From Ideonella dechloratans (GTDB taxonomy: Bacteria > Pseudomonadota > Gammaproteobacteria > Burkholderiales > Burkholderiaceae_C): DNA of 64,000 nt. Made by a program: the position numbers and the translations under genes. The stretch spans positions 310,001-374,000 of the forward strand of contig NZ_CP088082.1 of the NCBI RefSeq assembly GCF_021049305.1, in the 5' to 3' direction. Under the pieces are notes generated by a model. The model had not been told where the DNA came from and ran no database searches. It saw nothing but the letters and a program-made list of their open reading frames with translations. This document shows positions 1 to 7,634 of the stretch, in pieces. Within the stretch, counting starts at the first letter, position 1. The number at the start of each line of letters is the position of its first letter.

Positions 1-1520
1 CGCTCCAGGTGCGGGGCGTACCAGTCGACGATGCGTTGCAGCTCGCCGGGCCAGCCGGTGCCCGCGTCCTGGCGCAGGGCCAGCCACAGCGTGGCCAGGG
101 CCTGCCAGTCGGTGGCCGCGGCCGCGGGCGGCACGTAGGCGCGCAGCGCGGCGGCCGGGTCGCTGGCGGCGTCCATGGCGTCCAGCAGGCGGCGGGCATG
201 CGCCGGGCCGATGCCGGGCACCAGCAGCGCGGTGCGCAGGCCGGCCAGCCGGCAGCGCGGGTTGTCGGCCCAGCGCAGCAGGGCCAGCACGTCCTTCACA
301 TGCGAGGCTTCGAGGAACTTGAGCCCGCCGAACTTGACGAAGGGGATGCGCCGGCGGGTGAGCTCCAGCTCCAGCGTGGCGCTGTGGTGCGAGGTGCGGA
401 ACAGCACGGCCTGGCGCTTGAGCGTCATGCCCTCCTCGCGCCGGGCCAGGATCTGCTGGGCCACCCAGCGGGCCTGGGCGGCATCGTCCTCCACCGTCAC
501 CAGGCGGGGTTGGGCGGACGACGCTTTGTCGGTCCACAGCGTCTTGGCAAAGCGCTCGGGCGCCAACGCCATCACCGCGTTGGAGGCGTCCAGGATGGGC
601 TGGGTGGAGCGGTAGTTGCGCTCCAGCGTCAGCACCCGGGCCGGTGGCGTGAAGTGGGCGGGGAAGTCCAGCATGTTGCGCACCTCGGCGGCGCGAAAGC
701 CGTAGATGGACTGTGCGTCGTCGCCCACCACGGTCACGCCCTCACCCGTGGGCTTGAGGGCGTGCAGGATGCCGGCCTGCAGGCGGTTGGTGTCCTGGTA
801 CTCGTCGACCAGCACATGGTCGAAGCGGGCCGACTGCGCCGCGGCCAGTGTGGGCTCCTGCAGCATCAGCAGCCAGGACAGCAGCAGGTCGTCGTAGTCG
901 AGGGCCTGCTGGTCCTGCTTGGCCGCGGCATAGGCCTTGAACAGGCGCTTGAGCTCGTCCTCCCACTCGGCGCACCAGGGAAAGGCCTGGGCCAGCACGG
1001 CCGCCAGCGGGGCCTGGCTGTTGACGCAGCGCGAGTAGATGGACAGGCAGGTGCCCTTCATCGGAAAGCGCCGCTCGGTGGCCGACAGGCCCTGTTCCTG
1101 GCGCACCCAGGCCATCAGGTCTTCGGCGTCGCCGCGGTCCAGGATGCTGAACTGCGGCGACAGGCCCAGGGCCTCGGCCGATTCGCGCAGCAGCCGGGCG
1201 CCCACGCTGTGGAAGGTGCCGGCCCAGGGCAGGGCGGGGGCAGCCTGCGTGCCCTTGAGGCCCAGGGCGCGGTGCAGCAGGTGGCCGGTGCGGCGCTGCA
1301 TTTCCAGCGCGGCGCGGCGCGAGAAGGTGAGCAGCAGGATGCGCTGCGGGTCGGCGCCCTGCAGCACCAGGTGGGCCACCCGCGCGGCCAGGGTCATCGT
1401 CTTGCCCGAGCCGGCCCCGGCCACCACCAGCAGCGGGCCGCCCTGGTGGCAGGCGGCGGCGCGCTGCTCGGGGTTCAGCGTTTCCAGCGGGTCGGCAAGG
1501 GGGGCATCGGCAGGGTTCAT
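1..1520 (-). CDS. UvrD/Rep-family ATP-dependent DNA helicase (C-terminal part beyond window)
   Basis: Superfamily 1 DNA helicase that would unwind DNA with 3'-5' polarity in repair or replication. The reverse strand reads 506 codons from the ATG at 1518-1520 to the window edge with no stop. A Q-motif-like LNPEQRAA (residues 15-22) is followed by Walker A AGAGSGKT (34-41), the FSRRAALEM segment, TFHS, DYDDLL and Walker B VDEYQDTN near residue 238, then a VVGDDAQSIYGFR motif and an ERNYRST motif. These are the conserved UvrD/PcrA/Rep signatures. The FSRRAALEM region differs from canonical UvrD, so it may be a UvrD paralogue and I give no symbol. A LexA-like box sits 14 bp upstream of the start codon. 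The gene is divergent from the diguanylate cyclase. Confident on family, not on exact orthologue. Confidence 0.9.
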   Translation of the reverse strand, partial: MNPADAPLADPLETLNPEQRAAACHQGGPLLVVAGAGSGKTMTLAARVAHLVLQGADPQRILLLTFSRRAALEMQRRTGHLLHRALGLKGTQAAPALPWAGTFHSVGARLLRESAEALGLSPQFSILDRGDAEDLMAWVRQEQGLSATERRFPMKGTCLSIYSRCVNSQAPLAAVLAQAFPWCAEWEDELKRLFKAYAAAKQDQQALDYDDLLLSWLLMLQEPTLAAAQSARFDHVLVDEYQDTNRLQAGILHALKPTGEGVTVVGDDAQSIYGFRAAEVRNMLDFPAHFTPPARVLTLERNYRSTQPILDASNAVMALAPERFAKTLWTDKASSAQPRLVTVEDDAAQARWVAQQILARREEGMTLKRQAVLFRTSHHSATLELELTRRRIPFVKFGGLKFLEASHVKDVLALLRWADNPRCRLAGLRTALLVPGIGPAHARRLLDAMDAASDPAAALRAYVPPAAAATDWQALATLWLALRQDAGTGWPGELQRIVDWYAPHLE

Positions 1521-1534
1521 CGAGACTGACAGCA

Positions 1535-1554
1535 TACTGGATACAACCTCAGTA
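1535..1554 (-). promoter_or_regulatory. LexA (SOS) box candidate for the helicase gene
   Basis: The sequence TACTG-N10-CAGTA is an exact match to the outer halves of the E. coli-type LexA operator, an inverted repeat. It lies 14 bp from the helicase start codon in the divergent intergenic region. uvrD is an SOS gene in E. coli, so the position makes biological sense. The central ten bases are not the alternating AT of strong sites, so affinity is uncertain. No experimental support. Confidence 0.5.
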
Positions 1555-1672
1555 CCCGAGCCGGCTTGGGGCATATTGCACAGAAGTCATTCAGGACAGC
1601 CGGAAGTGCCTATGCAACACTTTGTCGCTGCAGTGCAACCCCGCAGGATGCTACTCGGAGAAAGACACCCGC

Positions 1673-3550
1673 ATGCCTTTCGGTTCTTTCGGCTCCGTTC
1701 CTGGCGCGCGCGATCCTTCCCGCCGTTCCCTGGTGTTGGCCGCGGCCATCGTCACCTCAACGGTGGCGGTCTTGGTGGTGGCGCTGGCGGCCGTGTCGAT
1801 GTGGCAGGAGCGTCTGCGCCAGAGAGAGCGCGCCGCTGCGGCCACCCAGAACCTGGCGCGCCTGCTGGAAGGCCGCGTGGGTGATGTGCTGGGGCGGGTG
1901 GACATGTTGCTGCGTCTGGTGGTGCTGCGGGTGCAGGACCAGCCGCTGCCGGCTTCGGCCGAACTGGCCGGCGAACTGCAGGCGATGGTGAAGGCTGCGC
2001 CGGTGGTGCAGCGGCTCTACCTCACCGATGCTCACGGTCAGTTGGTCGGCGTCTGGCCAGCCCTGAAGGGGCCACCGCCCCTGCTGCCCGACGTGGACCG
2101 CCTGGACTGGCGCCGCACCGATGGCGTGCTGCAGACCGGCCCGGTGCGGCACGGCAGCGAGGGCCCCTGGGTGATGGTCTTCTCCATGCCCTGGCACAAC
2201 GCGGTCGGCCGCCTGGGCGGCATGGCCCATGTGGAGTTCGCCATCCAGCAGTTCGAGCCGGTGTTCAAGGGCATCGACCTTGGCCGCACCGGCGCGGCCA
2301 CGCTGCGCACCCGCGATGGGTTGGCCCTGGTGTTCCGGCGGCCCTGGCCGGGCGGCACCCAGGCTGGGGTGGGGCGCAGCGAGGTATCGGCCCAGTTGCG
2401 CCAGATGGTGCAGGCAGCACCCGAGCAGGGCGAGTACGTGGCGGTGACGGCGGTGGACGGCATCGCCCGCATCAACGCCTACCGCCTGGTGCGCGGGCAC
2501 GACCTCTACCTGCTGGTTGGTCTGCCGGAGACCGACTTTCCCAAGGGCTGGAACCGGGTGGACGCCAGCGTGCTGGGTCTGGCGCTGACCGCGATCGCGG
2601 CGGCCTTCCTCACCGTGCTGACTCTGCTGCAGCGTTCACGACGGGCCATCGATCTGGCGGAGAGCCGCTGCGAGGCCATCGTCACGTCCTCGCGCGACGC
2701 GATCATCGCGACCACGCCGGACGGCCGGGTCACCAGCTGGAACCCGGCGGCCGAGCACCTGTTCGGCTACCTGGCCGAGGAGATGCTGGGCCAGCCGCTG
2801 GCCCGTCTGTTCCCGGCCGAGCGTCTGGCCGAGGAGCTGACGCTGCTGGATCGCCTGCGCCAGGGCGAGACGATCGAGCCCTTCGAGACCGAGCGTCTGC
2901 ACAAGGACGGCCACCGGATTCCGGTGGCGCTCACGCTCTCGCCCGTGCGGGACGGGGAGGGACGCTTGCTGGGCACCTCGCGCATTGCGCGCGACATCAC
3001 CCGCCAGAAGGCCATCGAGAAGGAGGTGCGGGACATGGCCTTCCGGGACCCGCTGACCCGCCTGCCCAACCGCCGATTGCTGATGGAGCGGCTGCACCAT
3101 GCCCAGCAGCATTCCAGGCGCACCGGTGACCACGCCGCGGTGGTCTTCGTGGACCTGGACCACTTCAAGGACCTGAACGACCGCCATGGCCATGCGGTGG
3201 GCGACAGGCTGCTGACCGAGGTGGCCCAGCGGCTGCAGGCGGTGGTGCGCGAGAGCGACACCGTTGGCCGCCTGGGGGGCGACGAGTTCGTCATCATCTG
3301 CGAAGGCCTGGGCCTGGCCGAGGACGATGCCCAGCAGGCCGCACAGGCCGTGCGCGACAAGGTGCAGCGGGCCCTGGGCCAGCCCTTCGAGTGGGGCGAA
3401 GTGCGCCATGCCCATGGGGCCAGCGTCGGCATCCGCCTGTTCTGCGGCGGCCACGAGGACCTGGAGCAGCTGGTGCGCGACGCCGATGGCGACATGTACG
3501 AGGACAAGGCCCGGCGCCGCGGCAGCCGCTGCGGCGGCGGCGTGGACTGA
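1673..3550 (+). CDS. Membrane-anchored PAS-GGDEF diguanylate cyclase
   Basis: Predicted to make cyclic di-GMP from two GTP at the inner membrane. Of 625 residues, a transmembrane helix at about 18-43 and another at about 299-320 flank a periplasmic sensor region of the Cache-like type. A cytoplasmic PAS domain (about 325-443) then precedes the GGDEF domain. The active-site motif GGDEF is intact (about 535-539), and RESD five residues upstream fits the RxxD inhibitory I-site. There is no EAL domain. I chose the ATG at 1673 because GGAG precedes it by 12 bases; an upstream in-frame TTG at 1622 has no ribosome site. It is divergent from the helicase and convergent with fahA. The ligand of the sensor region cannot be told from sequence. 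Confidence 0.88.
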   Translation: MPFGSFGSVPGARDPSRRSLVLAAAIVTSTVAVLVVALAAVSMWQERLRQRERAAAATQNLARLLEGRVGDVLGRVDMLLRLVVLRVQDQPLPASAELAGELQAMVKAAPVVQRLYLTDAHGQLVGVWPALKGPPPLLPDVDRLDWRRTDGVLQTGPVRHGSEGPWVMVFSMPWHNAVGRLGGMAHVEFAIQQFEPVFKGIDLGRTGAATLRTRDGLALVFRRPWPGGTQAGVGRSEVSAQLRQMVQAAPEQGEYVAVTAVDGIARINAYRLVRGHDLYLLVGLPETDFPKGWNRVDASVLGLALTAIAAAFLTVLTLLQRSRRAIDLAESRCEAIVTSSRDAIIATTPDGRVTSWNPAAEHLFGYLAEEMLGQPLARLFPAERLAEELTLLDRLRQGETIEPFETERLHKDGHRIPVALTLSPVRDGEGRLLGTSRIARDITRQKAIEKEVRDMAFRDPLTRLPNRRLLMERLHHAQQHSRRTGDHAAVVFVDLDHFKDLNDRHGHAVGDRLLTEVAQRLQAVVRESDTVGRLGGDEFVIICEGLGLAEDDAQQAAQAVRDKVQRALGQPFEWGEVRHAHGASVGIRLFCGGHEDLEQLVRDADGDMYEDKARRRGSRCGGGVD

Positions 3551-3569
3551 GGCCCACGCCGCCGCGGGC

Positions 3570-4856
3570 TCAGCGCGGTGTGCGTGCCGGCAGCACCGTG
3601 CCCCGGCATTCGCCCAGGCCGATGCGGCGCCAGCCCGGCCGCTGGCAGAAGCCGCGCAGGATCACCGTGTCGCCATCCTCCAGGAAGCTGCGCTGCTCGC
3701 CGTTGCTGAGTTGCAGCGGCTGCTTGCCGCCCGCGCTCAGCTCCAGCAGCGAGCCGCCCTGCTCGGGCGCGGGGCCCGAGAGCGTGCCGGTGCCCAGCAG
3801 GTCGCCGCTGCGCAGGTTGCAGCCGTTCACCGTGTGGTGGGTCAGCAGCTGGGCCGGGGTCCAGAAGGCATCGGCCGCGTTGCTGGTGGACAGGCGGTCC
3901 CCCGCGTGGCCGGCGGCCCGCATCGCCGCCGTCTGCAGCCAGACCTCCAGCACGATGTCCAACGCGCCCTGCTGCTGGTTGTCCGCGCTGCTCAGGTAGG
4001 GCAGGGGCGCGGGCTGGTTGTCCGGCCGCTGCAGCGGGGCGCGGAACGGCGCCAGTGCCTCCAGCGTCACCACCCAGGGCGAGACGGTGCTGGCGAAGTT
4101 CTTGGCCAGGAAAGGGCCCAGCGGCTGGTATTCCCAGGCCTGCAGGTCGCGCGCGCTCCAGTCGTTGAACAGGGTCACGCCGAACAGGTGGGTCTCGGCC
4201 TGGGCCAGGTCCACCGCCTCGCCCAGCGCGTTGGGGGAGCCGACGAACAGGCCCAGTTCCAGCTCGTAGTCCAGCCGGGCGCTGGGGCCGAAGCGGGGTT
4301 GGCTCTGGCCCTCGGGCGGACGCGTCTGCCCCACCGGGCGGCGCACCGGCTGACCGCTGGCCACGATGGACGAGGCCCGGCCGTGGTAGCCGATGGGCAC
4401 CCAGCTGTAGTTGGGCAGCAGCGGCTGCTCGGGCCGGAACTGGCGGCCCACCGTGGTGGCGTGGTGGATGCTGGCGTAGAAGTCGGTGTAGTCGCCGATC
4501 TCGCAGGGCACGCCCAGCTCCAGCCCCGCCACGGGGTGCAGGGCGCGGGCCCAGGCCGCCTGCTGCGGGCTGCATTCGCGCAGGCCCTCGAACAGGGCCA
4601 GGCGCAGGCCGCGCCGCTCCGCCAGCGGCGCGGCCATCAGCCGGTTCATGTCGGCATGGGCCAGCAGGCCGGCCTCGGCCAGGTCCAGCACCTGGTCACC
4701 GATGGCCACGCCCAGGTGCCAGGCGGTCTCGCCCGGGCGTCGCCAGCGGCCGTAGGGCAGGTTCTGCAGCGGGAAATCGCTGTCCGGGGCATTGGCGCTC
4801 GCCACCCAGCTCAGGGCGTCCGGGGCGTGGGTGGAGTCGGTCGGGTAAGCACTCAT
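3570..4856 (-). CDS. fahA: Fumarylacetoacetase
   Basis: Hydrolyses 4-fumarylacetoacetate to fumarate and acetoacetate, the last step of tyrosine/homogentisate catabolism. The 428-residue product matches the usual length (about 420) and carries family signatures: DYTDFYASIHHATTVG, NYSWVPIGYHGRASS, ELGLFVG and FNDWSARDLQAWEY, where the acidic residues bind the metal. The start ATG at 4854-4856 overlaps the stop of the upstream VOC gene (ATGA), indicating translational coupling in an hppD-VOC-fahA operon. An in-frame start farther upstream would run through the VOC gene and is rejected. The middle step, homogentisate 1,2-dioxygenase, has no canonical gene in this window. Confidence 0.93.
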   Translation of the reverse strand: MSAYPTDSTHAPDALSWVASANAPDSDFPLQNLPYGRWRRPGETAWHLGVAIGDQVLDLAEAGLLAHADMNRLMAAPLAERRGLRLALFEGLRECSPQQAAWARALHPVAGLELGVPCEIGDYTDFYASIHHATTVGRQFRPEQPLLPNYSWVPIGYHGRASSIVASGQPVRRPVGQTRPPEGQSQPRFGPSARLDYELELGLFVGSPNALGEAVDLAQAETHLFGVTLFNDWSARDLQAWEYQPLGPFLAKNFASTVSPWVVTLEALAPFRAPLQRPDNQPAPLPYLSSADNQQQGALDIVLEVWLQTAAMRAAGHAGDRLSTSNAADAFWTPAQLLTHHTVNGCNLRSGDLLGTGTLSGPAPEQGGSLLELSAGGKQPLQLSNGEQRSFLEDGDTVILRGFCQRPGWRRIGLGECRGTVLPARTPR

Positions 4857-5443
4857 CGGCCCATCTCCACCGGCGTGCCCAGCTCGCGCTCGTGCAGGAA
4901 GGCGGCATGGCGCGGTGCGCGGCGCGTCTGCGACCACTCTTCCAGCATGTCCCACTTCACTTCATCCAGCCGGGCCTGCAGGGCGGCCTCGTCCGGGTCG
5001 GGGCAGGACAGCTCCAGCCGGTGGCCATTGGGATCGAAGAAGTAGATGGAGTGGAACAGGCTGTGGTCAGTCACGCCCAGAACCTCCACCCCCTTGGCTT
5101 CCAGGTGGTCCTTGGCGGCCATCAGCGCGGCGCGGTCAGGCAGCTTGAAGGCGATGTGCTGCACCCAGGCCGGCGTGGCCGGGTCCCGGCCCATCGGCGG
5201 CTGGGTCGGCAGCTCGAAGAAGGCCAGCACATTGCCGCCACCGGCATCCAGGAACACATGCATGTAGGGGTCGGGCGCCTTGGTCGAGGGCACCCTGTCT
5301 TCGGCGATGGCCAGCACGAAGTCCATGCCCAGCATGCGCCGGTACCACAGCACCGTCTCCTTGGCGTCCTTGCAGCGATAGGCCACATGGTGCACGCCGC
5401 CCAGCCGGAAGGGCAGGGCGGGCAGGGGCGGGGCGATGTTCAT
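4853..5443 (-). CDS. VOC-superfamily (glyoxalase/extradiol dioxygenase fold) protein
   Basis: A 196-residue vicinal-oxygen-chelate protein of unproven function between hppD and fahA. Its start overlaps the hppD stop and its stop overlaps the fahA start (both ATGA), so it is almost certainly co-translated with them. Two beta-alpha-beta-beta-beta modules are visible: the first begins [12 protein letters not shown] and includes FFELPT, the second includes [27 protein letters not shown]. The His and Glu residues in HHVAY, FFELP, QHIAF and RLELS are candidate metal ligands. It could be a dioxygenase, isomerase or glyoxalase-type enzyme acting on an intermediate of tyrosine breakdown. Its place between the enzymes that make homogentisate and cleave fumarylacetoacetate is suggestive, but no activity can be assigned from sequence. 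Confidence 0.85.
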   Translation of the reverse strand: MNIAPPLPALPFRLGGVHHVAYRCKDAKETVLWYRRMLGMDFVLAIAEDRVPSTKAPDPYMHVFLDAGGGNVLAFFELPTQPPMGRDPATPAWVQHIAFKLPDRAALMAAKDHLEAKGVEVLGVTDHSLFHSIYFFDPNGHRLELSCPDPDEAALQARLDEVKWDMLEEWSQTRRAPRHAAFLHERELGTPVEMGR

Positions 5444-6516
5444 GCTGTCTCCAGCACGCCGCGGCGCAGCTGGTCCCGCTCGATCGACTCGAACAGGGCC
5501 TTGAAGTTGCCTTCGCCGAAGCCGTCGTCGCCCCGGCGCTGGATGAACTCGAAGAACACCGGGCCCAGCAGCGTCTGCGAGAAGATCTGCAGCAGCAGAC
5601 GGGGCGAGCCGCCGGCCGTGCTGCCGTCCAGCAGGATGCCGCGGGTCTGGAGCTCGCTCACCGGCTGGCCGTGGCCGGGCAGGCGCTCGTCGAGCATCTC
5701 GTAATAGGCGTCGTTGGGCGCGGTCATCAGGGGGATGCCGGCCAGCGCCAGCTGGTCGATGGTGGCCAGCAGGTCGTCGGTCAGCAGGGCCACGTGCTGG
5801 ATGCCCTCGCCGTTGAACTGCATCAGGAACTCCTCGATCTGGCCCGATCCCTTCTTGGATTCCTCGTTCAGCGGGATGCGGATCATCCCGTCCGGCGCGG
5901 TCATGGCCTTGCTGGTCAGGCCGGTGTATTCGCCCTGGATGTCGAAGTAGCGGATCTCGCGGAAGTTGAACAGGCTTTCGTAGAAGCGCGCCCAGAAGGC
6001 CATGCGGCCGCGGTAGACGTTGTGGGTCAGGTGGTCGATCACCTTCAGGCCGAAGCCCACGGGGTGACGGTCCACGCCTTCGAGGAACTCGAAGTCGATG
6101 TCGTAGATGCTCTTGCCGTCCTCGAAGCGGTCGATCAGGTAGAGCGGTGCGCCGCCGATGCCCTTGATGGCCGGCAGGCGCAACTCCATCGGGCCGGTCG
6201 GAATCTCGACGGGCTGGGCGCCGCGCGACAGCGCCAGGGCATAGGCCTGGTGGGCGTCGCGCACGCGGAAGGCCATGCCGCAGGCCGAGGGGCCGTGTTC
6301 GGCCGCGAAATAGGCGGCCTGGCTGTGGGGCTCGTTGTTGACGATGAAGTTGATGCCGCCCTGCCGGTACAGCAGCACCTGTTTGGAACGGTGACGGGCC
6401 ACCAGGGTGAAGCCCATGCGGGGGAACAGTTCTTCCAGTTGGCCGGGGTTGGGCGAGGCGAATTCGACGAATTCGAAGCCCATCAGGCCCATCGGGTTCT
6501 CGTCATGATTGACCAT
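5440..6516 (-). CDS. hppD: 4-hydroxyphenylpyruvate dioxygenase
   Basis: Non-heme Fe(II) enzyme converting 4-hydroxyphenylpyruvate to homogentisate. The 358-residue length is normal for bacterial HPPD. The N-terminal half starts [13 protein letters not shown]. The catalytic C-terminal half contains [13 protein letters not shown] (first His ligand region), [11 protein letters not shown] (second His) and [19 protein letters not shown] (Glu ligand and the C-terminal gating region). It is first in the operon hppD-VOC-fahA. The start ATG at 6514-6516 is supported by GGAG about eight bases upstream on the reverse strand. The region upstream to 6800 holds the divergent promoters for this operon and for the outer-membrane protein gene. 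Confidence 0.95.
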   Translation of the reverse strand: MVNHDENPMGLMGFEFVEFASPNPGQLEELFPRMGFTLVARHRSKQVLLYRQGGINFIVNNEPHSQAAYFAAEHGPSACGMAFRVRDAHQAYALALSRGAQPVEIPTGPMELRLPAIKGIGGAPLYLIDRFEDGKSIYDIDFEFLEGVDRHPVGFGLKVIDHLTHNVYRGRMAFWARFYESLFNFREIRYFDIQGEYTGLTSKAMTAPDGMIRIPLNEESKKGSGQIEEFLMQFNGEGIQHVALLTDDLLATIDQLALAGIPLMTAPNDAYYEMLDERLPGHGQPVSELQTRGILLDGSTAGGSPRLLLQIFSQTLLGPVFFEFIQRRGDDGFGEGNFKALFESIERDQLRRGVLETA

Positions 6517-6800
6517 GACAACTCCTTGCGAGTGCGTTCAGATTGCGGGTGTGACGAATCGGGTGAACAGCACCTGAGGAGGCGCGCCGGGGCGGCCCCG
6601 CACGCTGCGGGCGAGATGTTCGCCAAGGGTGGAGTGGTGGCGCAGGATGAGCATGAAGCAACATGCCGCTCTTGTGGAGCGGCACGAGCTGGCAGGTTAT
6701 CGCTGCCTTGCCCCGGCGGTACGGGGGTTTCCCCGATATGGGCGGCCCGATTCGGCAGGCCGGACCCATTCAATCCCATGAACTGACAACGGAGATGAGG

Positions 6801-7361
6801 ATGCAATTTGCGATCAACAGGCCGGTTGGGGCTGGCCTGGTGGCGTTGGCGTGTGCCGCCCTGTCGGGCGGCGCGCAGGCCCAGGCCTATGTGCTGGCCG
6901 ACGCCGGCTGGAGCCAGCTGGATGTGGACTGCGCAGGTGCCGACCACTGCGACAAGTCCGGCTTCGGCCACAAGGTGCTGGGTGGCTACACCTTCGGCTC
7001 GGGCCTGTCCGCCGAGCTGGGTTTCATCTCGTTCGGCCGCGCCGATGCGCGGATCCCTACCGATCACGCGGTGCTGAAGACCTTCGGCTACACACTGGCG
7101 GGGGCCTGGACCACATCCCTGGCCAGCGACTGGGACCTGACCCTGCGTCTGGGACTGGCCAGCCTCAAGACCAAGATGACCGACTGGGTGCTCGGCTCCC
7201 AGCACGACACTGTCACCAAGCCCTACTTCGGCGCGCAGCTGGGCTACCGGATCAACCCGCAGGTCAAGCTGGTGGGGGGCGTCGATTTCTCGCAGGCGGA
7301 ACTGCACGGTGACAAGGCCGATGCGCGCAACGTCGCGCTGGGGGCGCAGTTCGACTTCTGA
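6801..7361 (+). CDS. Small outer-membrane beta-barrel protein
   Basis: A 186-residue protein with a signal peptide ending near GGAQAQA (about residue 26), then short amphipathic strands (for example YVLADAGWSQLDV, GLSAELGFISFG, WDLTLRLGLASLKT) and a terminal phenylalanine (GAQFDF), the pattern of OmpA/OmpW-like eight-stranded barrels. I chose the ATG at 6801 because GGAG at 6791-6794 is correctly spaced; an ATG at 6795 is too close to it. Two cysteines (DCAGADHCD) may form an external disulfide. It stands alone between divergent hppD and the cas operon and is followed by a strong terminator. Its ligand or role is not recognisable. Confidence 0.8.
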   Translation: MQFAINRPVGAGLVALACAALSGGAQAQAYVLADAGWSQLDVDCAGADHCDKSGFGHKVLGGYTFGSGLSAELGFISFGRADARIPTDHAVLKTFGYTLAGAWTTSLASDWDLTLRLGLASLKTKMTDWVLGSQHDTVTKPYFGAQLGYRINPQVKLVGGVDFSQAELHGDKADARNVALGAQFDF

Positions 7362-7380
7362 AGTCAGCAGCGCTCAGAAA

Positions 7381-7411
7381 GGAAAGCCCGCCATTGGCGG
7401 GCTTTTTCTTT
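7381..7411 (+). terminator. Rho-independent terminator after the beta-barrel gene
   Basis: GCCCGCC (7386-7392), a three-base loop ATT, GGCGGGC (7396-7402) and then a T-rich tract (TTTTTCTTT). It lies 25 bases after the stop codon and separates the outer-membrane protein gene from the cas operon. Confidence 0.9.
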
Positions 7412-7634
7412 CCCCAGTGCGATCTGGCTGAATTTACGAGAAGTCGGAGGTGTCCTTTCTATTGGGGAGATCTGCTGCTAGCCGCGGCAAACCCCGTGTG
7501 TCTTGTGGTGAGATGAGTAAGTAAAGGATGAGTTATTGGATCGGTGCTCCAGATCATATGAGGAGCCGAAGGCTCGTTCTATGAGCCTGAAGATCGTCAT
7601 GCTTGGTTGAACTGGACGTTGAGATTGACAGGGA

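Noticed and set aside
9..1529. Long forward-strand frame over the first 1.5 kb
   Set aside because: It is antisense to the helicase. The reverse strand has all SF1 motifs, while the forward product is low-complexity.
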